Positions 44,536 to 53,050 of a stretch of DNA of 64,000 nucleotides are shown here, piece by piece. The DNA is from Nonomuraea solani (lineage in GTDB: Bacteria; Actinomycetota; Actinomycetes; Streptosporangiales; Streptosporangiaceae): positions 489,620 through 553,619 of the forward strand of contig NZ_FNVT01000002.1 of assembly GCF_900108335.1 (NCBI RefSeq), read 5' to 3'. A program made the translations under genes and the position numbers. The notes beneath the pieces are model-generated. The model worked only from the letters and a program-made list of their open reading frames with translations, searched no databases and was not told where the DNA came from. Each line of letters starts with the position of its first letter. Position 1 is the first letter of the stretch.

Positions 44536-45463
44536 TCTCCCCCACCGGCACCCCGCCGCCGAGCACCGCCACCCGCTCGAACGCCGCCGCCCCGCCCACG
44601 TCACAGCCCATCCGGCGCAGCACGTCCAGCGCGATGACCGTCGTCGCGCGCGGGCTGCCGTCGATCACCTTCACCGCCACCGAATGCCCCGACGCCAGCG
44701 CCACCACCAGCACACCCTCCGCGCCGCCCTTCGCCACCGCGCCCGGCAGCGCCCGCATCAGCTCGGTGTTCTGGTGGCCCGTCCCGCCCACGTACTCGGG
44801 ATGCGCGCGCATCGCGTCGGCGACCTGACGCGGCGCGCTGCCCGGCGCCGCCAGCACCAGACCTTGCACCGCCCGCGCCAGCCCCGTCAGCGACAACCCG
44901 AACAGCGGCGCCCCGCACCCGTCCACCGCCACGTGCGCGGCCTTCTCCCCCGCCAGCTCCTCGGTCACCGAACCCACCCACACCTGCAGCGGATGCTCCG
45001 GCGACAGGTAGCCCGGCACGTCCCAGCCGTTCGCCACACACGCCGCCAGCATGGCCGCGTGCTTACCCGAGCAGTTCATGTGCTCACGCGAGACGCCCAG
45101 ACCCCGCCGGACCAGCTCCTCCATCGAGCCCCGATCCTCCGGCCACGACGGCGGGCAGGCCAGCGCGCCGACATCGAGGCCGTAGTCGGCCAGCAGCTCG
45201 CGCACCAGCTCCACGTGGAAGTCCTCGCCCGTGTGACTGCCCGCCGCGATCGCCAGCCGCGGCCCCGCCAGGGCCGCACCCGCCGTCAGGCAGGCCAGCG
45301 CCTGGAACGGCTTCGCCGACGAGCGCGGCAGCACCGGCGCGTCCACCCCGCCGAGCGCCACCTCGATCCGCCCCGAAGGGCCCAGCCCGACGGCACTGCC
45401 GTAGTGGACGCTCTCCACGAACCCCGAGCGGACCACCTCGGCCAGCGTGGCGAGTTCAAGCAC
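44510..45463 (-). CDS. L-asparaginase II family protein
   Basis: The 317-residue protein belongs to the bacterial asparaginase II family (PF06089). It shows SSAKPFQALACL, AAGSHTGEDFHVELV and NCSGKHAAMLAAC, the conserved blocks with Thr and Ser/Lys active-site candidates. It would release aspartate and ammonia from asparagine. It is last in the ABC uptake operon and its GTG start overlaps the permease stop by eight bases with GGAG upstream, so it likely processes the imported amino acid. Confidence 0.92.
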   Translation of the reverse strand: MLELATLAEVVRSGFVESVHYGSAVGLGPSGRIEVALGGVDAPVLPRSSAKPFQALACLTAGAALAGPRLAIAAGSHTGEDFHVELVRELLADYGLDVGALACPPSWPEDRGSMEELVRRGLGVSREHMNCSGKHAAMLAACVANGWDVPGYLSPEHPLQVWVGSVTEELAGEKAAHVAVDGCGAPLFGLSLTGLARAVQGLVLAAPGSAPRQVADAMRAHPEYVGGTGHQNTELMRALPGAVAKGGAEGVLVVALASGHSVAVKVIDGSPRATTVIALDVLRRMGCDVGGAAAFERVAVLGGGVPVGEIRVRRSRP

Positions 45464-46277
45464 GAGCGGTTCTCCATCTGAGCGTGACGGGCTGACGGGC
45501 CTCCAGCGTGCGCGCCAGCTTGGACAACGACGCGTTGACCACCAGATAGATCAGCGCGACCACCAGGTACGTCTGAATCAGCAGGCCGTTGTAGGCGGCC
45601 AGCACCTTGCCGCTGTAGAGCAACTCCCCATAACTGACCACGAAACCGAGCGAGGTGTCCTTCAGCAGGCCCACCGACTGGCTCACGATCGACGGCAGCA
45701 CCCTGCGGGCCGCCTGCGGCAGCACTACCAGCCGCATCGTCTGAAAACGCGTCAGACCGACCGCCAGCCCCGCCTCCGTCTGACCGCGCTCCACCGCGTT
45801 CACGCCCGCCCGGAAGATCTCCGCGTACGCCGCCGCGTTCGACACCGTCAGCGGCACCACCAGCTTCCAGAACAGCGGCAGATCCAGCCCATAACGCGGC
45901 AACGCGAACAACACCACGTACACCAGCAACAGCGCCGGAATCGTCCGCACGACCTCCACGTACGCCGCCGCCGGCCGGCTCACCCACGCCCGCGGCGACA
46001 TCCGACCCAGCGCCAAGGCCAAACCCAGCGCCATCGACAACGCCGCCGCCACGACCGCCGCCAGAAACGTCGACCACAGCCCGTCCAGCAGATAACGCCA
46101 CATCGGCCACGTCGCGTACGGCTGCCAGCGCGCCGCGTCGAGCTGCCCATTGGCCGCGAACTGCCGCACCGCCAGCACCACCAGCGCCACCGCCGCCAGC
46201 GCCCCCGCCACCGTCGCGACCCGGACCCGCCGCCTGGCCTTCGGCCCCGGCTCGTCGAACAACGCCGTACTCGTCAT
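45456..46277 (-). CDS. gluD: Polar amino-acid ABC transporter permease (GluD-like)
   Basis: The 273-residue permease has six or so membrane helices after a basic N-terminus, and the EAA-loop pattern EIFRAGVNAVERGQTEAGLA of His/Glu/Gln family permeases. With its partner it forms the channel of an ABC importer. ATGA overlap with the upstream permease gene. Confidence 0.9.
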   Translation of the reverse strand: MTSTALFDEPGPKARRRVRVATVAGALAAVALVVLAVRQFAANGQLDAARWQPYATWPMWRYLLDGLWSTFLAAVVAAALSMALGLALALGRMSPRAWVSRPAAAYVEVVRTIPALLLVYVVLFALPRYGLDLPLFWKLVVPLTVSNAAAYAEIFRAGVNAVERGQTEAGLAVGLTRFQTMRLVVLPQAARRVLPSIVSQSVGLLKDTSLGFVVSYGELLYSGKVLAAYNGLLIQTYLVVALIYLVVNASLSKLARTLEARQPVTLRWRTARA

Positions 46278-46918
46278 CGCAGGATCACCAGCCTGCGCTC
46301 CAGACGCCCCGTGACGAACCCCGCCGCCGCCGCGATCAGCGCATACGCCACACCAGCACCCACGAAGATCGGAATGGGCTGCGCCTCCACCAGGTTCACC
46401 CGGTTCGCCGCCGCCGTCAGATCCACCACACCCACCGCCGCCGCCAGAGCCGTGTTCATCGCCGTCGCGATGAAGATGTTGCCGATCGGCTGCACCACCG
46501 TCCGCAGCGCCTGCGGCAGAATCACATGCCGCAACGACTGGCCGAACGTCAGCCCGATCGCCCGCGCCGCCTCACCCTGCCCCTTCGACACCGAGTTCAC
46601 GCCGGAACGCAGCGCCTCGGCGACGTAGGCGGCCTCGTACACCGCGATCACCACAATGGCCGTCACCAGCGGCGGCGCCTGCAACCCGATCTCCGGCAGA
46701 CCGAAGAACGCCAGCACCAGCAGCACCAGCAACGGCAGATTCTGGAACGTCTCCACATACGCCGTGCCGATCGCCCGCAGCACCCGCACCGGCGCCACCC
46801 GCAGCGCGCACACCAGCATCCCCAGCACCGCCGCGCCCGCGAACGACGCGGCGGTGAGCTGGAACGTCACGATCAGGCCCTGCCACAACTCCGGCAGGTG
46901 CTCCAGCAGTACGGACAT
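46274..46918 (-). CDS. gluC: Polar amino-acid ABC transporter permease (GluC-like)
   Basis: The 214-residue permease has five to six membrane helices and the loop AYVAEALRSGVNSVSKGQGE, matching HisM/GlnP/GluC-type proteins. Its ATG shares one base with the stop of the binding-protein gene (TGATG) and its stop overlaps the next permease, so all four genes are one transcript. Confidence 0.9.
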   Translation of the reverse strand: MSVLLEHLPELWQGLIVTFQLTAASFAGAAVLGMLVCALRVAPVRVLRAIGTAYVETFQNLPLLVLLVLAFFGLPEIGLQAPPLVTAIVVIAVYEAAYVAEALRSGVNSVSKGQGEAARAIGLTFGQSLRHVILPQALRTVVQPIGNIFIATAMNTALAAAVGVVDLTAAANRVNLVEAQPIPIFVGAGVAYALIAAAAGFVTGRLERRLVILR

Positions 46919-47826
46919 CAGGACCCCGGCACGGAACCGATCCGCGGCGGCACCGGAGCCTCACCGGCCACCACCGTGCCGATGGACTTCTTCCAGATGT
47001 CCTGCCACACCCCGGCGTCCTGGGTCTTCTTCAGCCAGTCGTTGACGAACTTCTTCATCTGGTCGTCACCGTGCTTGAGCCCGATCCCGTACGGATCCTC
47101 CGTGAACGGCTTCGTCACGATCTCGATCGACGGGTCCTTCTTGGCGTCCGCGATCAGAATCGTCTCATCCTGCACGTACGCCACCCCCCGATCCTGCTTC
47201 AGCGCCTGAATGCACTCCGGGTCACTGCCGAACGTGAGGATCTCCGCCTGCGGCGCCAGCTTCTTGATCGCCGGAATGGCCGGCGTGTTCGCACCCGCCA
47301 GCACCTTCTTACCGTTCAGGTCCTCCGGCTTGGCGATGCCCGTCGTCCCCTTCTTGACCGCGATCGACAGACCCGAGGTGTAGTACGGCCCCGCGAACGC
47401 CACCTGCTTCGCGCGCTCCTCGGTGATCGTGTACGTCTGGAAGACCACATCCACGGTCCCGTTGGCGAGCAGCGCCTCCCGCGTCTCCGACGCCGAGTTG
47501 ACGATCTTCACCTTGGGCTCGCCCAGAATGTACTTCGCCAGCGCCTTGCCCATCTCCGCGTCGAACCCCTCGACCTGACCGGTCACCGGGTTCTGCTGCG
47601 AGAGCAGCGGCGCGTCCAGCGAGCCGCCCACCAGAAGCTCGCCCCGCTGCTTGATCTTCTCCATGGTGGAACCCGGCAGGATCTCGGCCGCCGTCGCGAC
47701 CGGCGCCTTGGCCAGCACGTCGGGGCCGCTGCTCTGGGACGCACCCGGCACGGCGGGGCTGCTCGCCTCACCGCAGGCCGTCAGGGCTAACAGGGAGACG
47801 GCGGCGACGGCGACAAACCTCTTCAT
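46918..47826 (-). CDS. gluB: Amino-acid ABC transporter binding lipoprotein (GluB-like)
   Basis: The 302-residue protein has a lipoprotein signal ending LLALTAC-GEAS and a family 3 solute-binding domain (GFDAEMGKALAKYILGEPK, VDVVFQTYTITEERAKQV, FAGPYYTSGLSIAVKKGT). This group binds glutamate, glutamine, aspartate or asparagine. It opens an operon of two permeases and an asparaginase but no ATP-binding subunit. GGAAGTGAG lies before the ATG. A palindrome just upstream, beside the divergent ROK gene, suggests regulation. Confidence 0.92.
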   Translation of the reverse strand: MKRFVAVAAVSLLALTACGEASSPAVPGASQSSGPDVLAKAPVATAAEILPGSTMEKIKQRGELLVGGSLDAPLLSQQNPVTGQVEGFDAEMGKALAKYILGEPKVKIVNSASETREALLANGTVDVVFQTYTITEERAKQVAFAGPYYTSGLSIAVKKGTTGIAKPEDLNGKKVLAGANTPAIPAIKKLAPQAEILTFGSDPECIQALKQDRGVAYVQDETILIADAKKDPSIEIVTKPFTEDPYGIGLKHGDDQMKKFVNDWLKKTQDAGVWQDIWKKSIGTVVAGEAPVPPRIGSVPGS

Positions 47827-47840
47827 GAACAGCTCACTTC

Positions 47841-47854
47841 CTTCGATTTCGAAG
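47841..47854. promoter_or_regulatory. Palindrome before the ABC uptake operon
   Basis: CTTCGA-TT-TCGAAG is a perfect 6-bp inverted repeat lying beside the GluB ribosome-binding site, in the 107-bp gap to the divergent ROK regulator. A second small repeat, GCTA-N7-TAGC at 47872-47886, is nearby. Either could be a ROK operator. Confidence 0.45.
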
Positions 47855-47933
47855 ATAAGCCGGACCGTAGTGCTAAATTTCGTAGCAAGTCAATACGTTG
47901 TCGGCCTAAGTCTGACCATGGTAGGTATCTGAC

Positions 47934-49082
47934 ATGAACCAGCGGCTGCCCGTGCAGGGGGCACAGGGCGACCTGCTGCGACTCGTCGCCACCGGAAAGG
48001 CCGAGTCCCGAGCCGACCTCGCCCGCTTATCGGGCCTGGCGGCCTCCAGCGTCTCACTCCGCGTCGAAGAACTCATCGACGCCGGCCTCCTCGCCCAAGA
48101 GGGCTCCGGCACCTCCCGAGGCGGCCGCCGCCCCCGCCGCCTGCGCCTGTCCCCCACCGCCGGCGTCCTCGCCGTCGCCGACCTTGGCTCCCACCACGTC
48201 CGCCTCGGCCTCCTCGACCTCAGCGGCACCCCCCTCGTCATCGAGGAACGCCCCTGCGAGATCGCCGACGGCCCCCGCCGCACCCTCGACCACCTCGCCG
48301 ACGCCTTCGACGACCTCCTCGCCGAACACGTCCCCGCCGGCACCCCCCTCCGAGGCGTCGGCACCGGCATCCCCGGCCCCGTCGACCCCGCCACCCGCCG
48401 CGTCGTCACCCCCTCCCGCATGCCCGGCTGGAACGACTTCCCCGTCGCCGAACACCTCGCCGGCCGCTACGACCTGCCCGTCCTCGTCGAGAACGACGCC
48501 AACCTGATGGCCGCCGGCGAGGCTCGATGGTGGCCCGGCAGCCAGAACCTCATGGTCGTCAAAGCCGGCACGGGCATCGGCTGCGGCGTCATCGTCAACG
48601 GCCACCTGCACCGGGGCCGCGGCGCGGCCGGCGACATCAGCCACGTACGCGTCCGCTCCGACTCCTCGATCCTGTGCGCCTGCGGCCACCCCGACTGCCT
48701 GGAGGCCTACGCCAGCGGCGCCGCCCTCATGGCGGCCCTCACCGAGGCGGGCCTCAAGGTCACCCGCCCCGCCGACATCGTCACCCTGGTCAACGACGCC
48801 ATCCCCGAGGCCACCAGCCTGGTACGCAACGCGGGCCGCCGCATGGGCGAAGTCCTCACGGTGCTGGTGAACTTCTTCAACCCCGACGTGATCGCGGTCG
48901 GCGGCAGCCTGTCGGCGGCCGAGCCGCTGCTCACCTCGATCAGGGCCGCGGTCTGGGAACGCTGCCTGCCGCTGGCGACCCGGGATCTGGAGATAGCCCC
49001 GGCCCGCGCGGGCCGGAACGCCGCCCTCCAAGGGGCGGGGGCGCTCCTACTGGAGGCTGCCCTTTACGATGTAGATCACTAA
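47934..49082 (+). CDS. ROK-family transcriptional regulator
   Basis: The 382-residue protein has an N-terminal winged helix (SRADLARLSGLAASSVSLRV) and a ROK sugar-kinase-like domain with GTGIPGPVDP, a glucokinase-like GTGIGCGVIV and the zinc motif CACGHPDCLE. NagC/XylR-type regulators sense sugars, but here the divergent target is an amino-acid uptake operon, so the ligand may be unusual or the operon part of amino-sugar/nitrogen control. ATG start. Confidence 0.92.
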   Translation: MNQRLPVQGAQGDLLRLVATGKAESRADLARLSGLAASSVSLRVEELIDAGLLAQEGSGTSRGGRRPRRLRLSPTAGVLAVADLGSHHVRLGLLDLSGTPLVIEERPCEIADGPRRTLDHLADAFDDLLAEHVPAGTPLRGVGTGIPGPVDPATRRVVTPSRMPGWNDFPVAEHLAGRYDLPVLVENDANLMAAGEARWWPGSQNLMVVKAGTGIGCGVIVNGHLHRGRGAAGDISHVRVRSDSSILCACGHPDCLEAYASGAALMAALTEAGLKVTRPADIVTLVNDAIPEATSLVRNAGRRMGEVLTVLVNFFNPDVIAVGGSLSAAEPLLTSIRAAVWERCLPLATRDLEIAPARAGRNAALQGAGALLLEAALYDVDH

Positions 49083-49327
49083 AAGACGTCCGCGAAGGCG
49101 AAGACGATCACATAAAAGGCGATGCCCACGTAGCCGACCGCCACGGCCGCGACGGACACGTCCCGGCCCCTGCCGCCGGGCTGTTTCGAGCACCAGTAGG
49201 CCACGTGCCCCAGGCCGACTCCGGCGATGCTCGGGATGGCCATCGTGACCAGCCCCAGGACCGAGAGGATCAGGGCGACGACCGCCAGACGTCCTTGCAG
49301 GGCGGGACTGTGCGTCTTGAGATCCAT
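49079..49327 (-). CDS. Small DUF4190-like membrane protein
   Basis: The 82-residue protein has two membrane helices (LAVVALILSVLGLVTMAIPS and VAVGYVGIAFYVIVFAFA) around a VGLGHVAYW turn, as in DUF4190 proteins. Function unknown. The ATG at 49327 has GGAGAG upstream; the frame extends to 49390 without a good site. Its stop overlaps the end of the ROK gene by four bases on the opposite strand. Confidence 0.8.
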   Translation of the reverse strand: MDLKTHSPALQGRLAVVALILSVLGLVTMAIPSIAGVGLGHVAYWCSKQPGGRGRDVSVAAVAVGYVGIAFYVIVFAFADVF

Positions 49328-49494
49328 ACACTCTCTCCGTTGAGGGGTATCGGATCTTGGATTATCGCCTCCCCGCCGGAGACCGTCCATCGCCTGACGG
49401 AAGCGTAAAGAACCCGCCTTGCCCCTGTGGCGGACCCGGCGGCGGCCGAGCCGGCCATGTTCTCCTGGGGTTTCCGCAACTCAGGAGGTACGCC

Positions 49495-49689
49495 ATGCGC
49501 CGTCGCGCTCATCTGTTCGCCACCGCCGCCCTGGTCACCGCGCTCGTGGCCTCGGCCTCCCCGACGAGTGGCCTGCTGGACCGCGTGCACAACGTCCGGG
49601 ACGCCGTCATCGGGGCGGGCGAGCGCTTCTACGGCCTGTCGGACATCCTCACGGGCGTGAACCTGCACTACGACTCGCTGCCGTTCTAG
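49495..49689 (+). CDS. Small secreted peptide of 64 residues
   Basis: The start has an excellent AGGAGGT site six bases upstream. The product opens with a basic and hydrophobic segment (MRRRAHLFATAALVTALVAS) that looks like a signal peptide, with a possible cut after SAS, leaving about 40 residues ending in YDSLPF. No cysteines or family match. A hairpin terminator follows directly. The function is unknown; a surface or signalling peptide would be a guess. Confidence 0.7.
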   Translation: MRRRAHLFATAALVTALVASASPTSGLLDRVHNVRDAVIGAGERFYGLSDILTGVNLHYDSLPF

Positions 49690-49701
49690 GCTTCTCAGAG
49701 T

Positions 49702-49729
49702 CCCTCGGGTGGCCACGGCCGCCCGAGGG
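49702..49729. terminator. Bidirectional hairpin terminator
   Basis: CCCTCGGG (49702-49709) pairs with CCCGAGGG (49722-49729) between the convergent secreted-peptide and MenC-like genes. Confidence 0.65.
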
Positions 49730-49737
49730 GAGCCCGT

Positions 49738-50742
49738 TCAGACGCGGAACGACTCCTTGGCCAGCCGGCGCAGCCGCGTCTCGTCGATGTCGTGCCCCAG
49801 CCCCGACTGCGTGAGCGGCACCGCGACGACGCCCGCGTTCGCCCCCACGATCGGGGTCACGATCTGGTTCTGGCGCGGCGGCTGCGTGACGTCGCACGGC
49901 AGGGTGCAGCCCGGCAGGCTGGCGATGGCCACGGTGGCCGCCCTGGCCAGCCCCGCCCCCTGGCCGCCCGCGCACTGGATGTCCCAGCCCGCCGCCGCGG
50001 CCCGGTCGTGCGCGCGCCTGGCCTCCGACAGCGACGGGAACGCGGAGGGCCGCAGCAGCAGCACGCGCGCCGCCCGCAACGTCAGGTAGTCGTCCAGCTC
50101 GGCCGTGGACCCGGCCTCGACCGCGACCGACGCGGACACCTGGTCCTGCAGGGAGGCGTGGGAGTAGGTGTCGGCCACCGGGAACGGCCGCTCGATGACC
50201 TCCAGGCCGTAGGAGTCGAGCGCGACGAGCTGGCCGAGGTCGGTGTAGGCGTTGCCGCAGTCGACGGCCAGGGTCAGCGCCGGGTACGCCGCGCGCACCG
50301 CCCGCACCGGCTCCACGTCCCATCCGGGCCGCACGTCCAGCGTGACGTGCCCGTAGCCGGCGCAGACCTGCTGGTTGACCCGGCTCACCAGGCTCTCCAC
50401 GGACGGATCGGGAGTCAGCCGCACGGTGGCGATGAGCGAGGTGCGGGTGCCGCCGATCGCCTCCGCGAGCGGCACCCCGCGCATCCTGGTCCACAGGTCC
50501 CAGCAGGCCATGTCGACCGCCTGGTCGTCGCCCGGCACCGCGTCGGGGTGCTCCCAGTCGACCCCGATCAGCAGCGCGGCCAGCGTCTCTTCGAGCCTGG
50601 ACCAGGTCTTCGGCGCCGGCGAGGTCGCCTCGCCCCAGCCCGTCATGCCGCCGTCGTCGGTGAGCTTCACGAGCAGGCTCTCCGACCTCCTGCCATGAGG
50701 CAGGACCAGCCGGAAAACCTCAAGCTCCCGCACTCGCGGCAT
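49738..50742 (-). CDS. MenC-like enolase-superfamily protein lacking both catalytic lysines
   Basis: The 334-residue protein aligns along its length with o-succinylbenzoate synthase-type enolase members: the GWGE element, VDCGNAYTD (D161), VIERPFP (E184), and a C-terminal GLARAATVAIASLPGCTLP. Metal ligands D161 and E184 are kept and the third ligand region reads VAVEAG (E209). The KxK catalytic lysine position is D136 (VTLDVRPG) and the second lysine is R231 (LLLRPSAF). OSBS or racemase chemistry is therefore unlikely, and another role or a pseudoenzyme is possible. ATG with AAGGGGAG upstream; 11 bp after the MFS exporter stop, so probably cotranscribed. Confidence 0.8.
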   Translation of the reverse strand: MPRVRELEVFRLVLPHGRRSESLLVKLTDDGGMTGWGEATSPAPKTWSRLEETLAALLIGVDWEHPDAVPGDDQAVDMACWDLWTRMRGVPLAEAIGGTRTSLIATVRLTPDPSVESLVSRVNQQVCAGYGHVTLDVRPGWDVEPVRAVRAAYPALTLAVDCGNAYTDLGQLVALDSYGLEVIERPFPVADTYSHASLQDQVSASVAVEAGSTAELDDYLTLRAARVLLLRPSAFPSLSEARRAHDRAAAAGWDIQCAGGQGAGLARAATVAIASLPGCTLPCDVTQPPRQNQIVTPIVGANAGVVAVPLTQSGLGHDIDETRLRRLAKESFRV

Positions 50743-50753
50743 GTACTCCCCTT

Positions 50754-52136
50754 TTAGGACGCGGTTTCTTCCATAGTGCCCGCTGCGGGGGAGTGCACAA
50801 AACGCGGGGCCAGGATGAACGCCAGGACGGCCAGCGCGGCGGTGAAGGCGAGACCCGCCACGTAGCTTCCTCCGGCGGCGGTGAACAGGGCGCCGCTGAT
50901 CGCGACGGCGAGCACGGTGAACACCGACTCCCCGACGCCGACGGCCGCGCTGTTGTTGCCCTCCTCGCCCTCCTTGGACATCTCCAGCACCAGGACGGAC
51001 ACCGTGGGGTGCAGCGCGCCGATGCCGAGCCCGCCGAGGGCCATGGCCACGTACGCGACCGCCAGCGGCATGGCGTCGACCAGCACGAGCGTCACCAGCG
51101 AGATGCCGACGGCGATCAGGGCGGCGCCGCCGCGGATGGCCGCCATGTTGCCGATCATGCCGCGTCCCTTGACCCACGAGCCGGCGGACCAGCCGAGCGC
51201 CCCGATGGTCAGGACGACGCCGGCGCCGGTGGCGGTCAGGCCGCGCTCGTTCATGAGCATGAGCGGGATGAACACCTCGGCCGCCGTGTACGAGCCGAAG
51301 GCCAGGCCGCGCAGCACGGGCGCGGTCGGCAGGCCGCGGGCGGCCCTGAGCGAGCCGGGCAGCAGCAGCTTGGGCAGGGCCACGACCAGCAGGACGACCC
51401 CGGCCGCGAGCAGGGGCAGGCCGGCGAGCTTGAGCGCGCTGCCGTACTGGATCAGGGCGGCGGCCACGGCGGTCAGCGTGGCCCAGACGAGCTTGCGGCC
51501 GAGGCCGGGGGCGGGCTCGGCGATGCCGCTCTCGGCCGACCTGCCCATGGTGCCGCGCCAGAGCAGCAGCGCCGACGGGATGACGATGAAGGTGACGCCG
51601 AGGAAGATCCACCGCCAGTGCGAGTTCTCGACCACGAAACCGGCGATCGCGGGGCCGACCATGGAGGGCACCACCCAGGCCGCCGAGAACAGGGCGAACA
51701 CCTTGGGGTGCATCGAACCCGGGTAGACCCGGGCGACCAGCACGTACAGCGCGACCTGGGTCAGTCCGATCCCGAGCCCCTGCACGAACCGGCCCGCCAC
51801 GAACACCTCCATGTTCGGCGCGAACCCGGCCAGCAGCAGCCCGGTCACGAACGTGACCACGCCGGCGCCGATCGGCTGGAGCGGCCCCCGTACGTCGCTC
51901 CACCGCCCGCCCAGCACCGTCGCGATCACGCTGGCCGCCAAGGTGGCGCTGAAGGCCAGGTTGTACAGAGGCATGCCGTTCAGGTCGCGGGCCACCACGG
52001 GCATCGCCGTGGCGACCGCCATCGCCTCGAAGGCCAGCAGCGTGACCAGCGCCACCAGCCCGACGCTGAGCGCGCGGTACTGCGGGGCCACCACGCTGAC
52101 CGGGGGCGTCGTCGTTTCTTCAGCAGTCGTCGTCAT
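50754..52136 (-). CDS. MFS drug-efflux-type transporter
   Basis: The 460-residue protein has about 14 membrane segments. Drug-export signatures include VVARDLNGMPLYNLAFSATL in the first loop and the GGRWSDVRG motif-A variant. It is transcribed with the MenC-like gene and follows the TetR regulator by 75 bp, so it probably exports a toxic or signalling compound sensed by TetR. Confidence 0.87.
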   Translation of the reverse strand: MTTTAEETTTPPVSVVAPQYRALSVGLVALVTLLAFEAMAVATAMPVVARDLNGMPLYNLAFSATLAASVIATVLGGRWSDVRGPLQPIGAGVVTFVTGLLLAGFAPNMEVFVAGRFVQGLGIGLTQVALYVLVARVYPGSMHPKVFALFSAAWVVPSMVGPAIAGFVVENSHWRWIFLGVTFIVIPSALLLWRGTMGRSAESGIAEPAPGLGRKLVWATLTAVAAALIQYGSALKLAGLPLLAAGVVLLVVALPKLLLPGSLRAARGLPTAPVLRGLAFGSYTAAEVFIPLMLMNERGLTATGAGVVLTIGALGWSAGSWVKGRGMIGNMAAIRGGAALIAVGISLVTLVLVDAMPLAVAYVAMALGGLGIGALHPTVSVLVLEMSKEGEEGNNSAAVGVGESVFTVLAVAISGALFTAAGGSYVAGLAFTAALAVLAFILAPRFVHSPAAGTMEETAS

Positions 52137-52211
52137 ACCGGCAAGCTATGGTGATCCCCGGCCGGGCACATCGGGCGCGGGGCCTAGGCAATTAGCCCTA
52201 AGGCGCGCGTG

Positions 52212-52949
52212 CTACCGGGCCCGCATGCGGGCCTCGATGCCGTCGAGCAGCAGGTCGAGGCCGTAGCGGAAGCGTTCTTCGCCGTCGGCGTCGATGAGGT
52301 CGTCCACGTGGCCGCTGACGTGCGGGAACCGGTCTCGCGGCAGCGCGCGGTAGTAGGCGGCAATCTGGCCGATGAACGACTCGAAGTATTCCCTCCTGTC
52401 GGTCAGGCCGGCCGCGCGCATCCGGGCGTAGTGCAGGGAGCCCTCGTAGGCGTCGCCGACGAGGTACAGCGACAGGCGGTCCATCGCCAGGGACGCCTCC
52501 CGTGGCGGCATGCCGGCCTCGATCAGCAGCCCGAAGACCCATTCGCCGGCGCGGACGGAGTTCTCCCCCGTGGGAATGGTGGCGAGCGCCGCCCTGGCCA
52601 CGTCGGCGTGGGCGGCCAGGACGCGGTGCATCTCCGTGGCGTATGTGCGCAGTTGCTCCTTCCAGTGGGCCGGATCGCGCTCGGGCAGCCGGATCTCGCC
52701 GAGCACGCGGTCGTAGATCAGTTCGAGCAGCTCGTCCTTGCCGGCCACGTGCGCGTACAGCGAGGCGGGGCCCGTGTCGAGCTCCTGGGCCACCCGTCTC
52801 ATGCTCAGCGCGTCGAGCCCTTCGGCGTCGAGGATCCGCATCCCGGTCTCGATGACGAGCTCCTGGCTGAGTTGCCGCTTGAGCTGCGCCGGCCGCCGCG
52901 ACCTGCGCCACGGGGGCGGGGGCACGTCCTCGTCCTTGCGATCTGCCAT
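52212..52949 (-). CDS. TetR/AcrR-family regulator
   Basis: The 245-residue protein has an N-terminal HTH (LVIETGMRILDAEGLDALSM, then VAQELDTGPASLYAHVAGKD) and a C-terminal TetR_C-like ligand domain (VVGD..., FESFIGQIAAYYRALPRDRF). It likely represses itself and the divergent exporter through the operators next to its start. ATG at 52949 was preferred over an in-frame GTG at 52985 that would lie inside the operator array. An MFS gene on the same strand follows. Confidence 0.9.
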   Translation of the reverse strand: MADRKDEDVPPPPWRRSRRPAQLKRQLSQELVIETGMRILDAEGLDALSMRRVAQELDTGPASLYAHVAGKDELLELIYDRVLGEIRLPERDPAHWKEQLRTYATEMHRVLAAHADVARAALATIPTGENSVRAGEWVFGLLIEAGMPPREASLAMDRLSLYLVGDAYEGSLHYARMRAAGLTDRREYFESFIGQIAAYYRALPRDRFPHVSGHVDDLIDADGEERFRYGLDLLLDGIEARMRAR

Positions 52950-53018
52950 ACGAACACTGTACTTGACACGAACATCGTTCGTCACCTAAAAACGGTGTTC
53001 GTAACGAACGCTGTTCGT
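52950..53018. promoter_or_regulatory. TetR operator array, three sites
   Basis: Two perfect 15-bp palindromes, ACGAAC-N3-GTTCGT, lie at 52968-52982 and 53004-53018, with centres 36 bp apart. An imperfect copy (ACGAACACTGTACTT) is at 52950-52964. An extra GTTCGT at 52997-53002 makes another palindrome, GTTCGTAACGAAC, with the third site. All lie in the gap between the divergent TetR and MFS genes. Confidence 0.88.
52963..52992 (+). promoter_or_regulatory. Probable promoter of the exporter gene
   Basis: A perfect -35 TTGACA (52963-52968) and a -10-like TAAAAA (52987-52992) are separated by 18 bp. The spacer is filled by the second TetR palindrome, so repressor binding would block the promoter. 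Confidence 0.6.
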
Positions 53019-53050
53019 TGCCTAGAACGTCGTTATTCCGAGGAGTTCCC

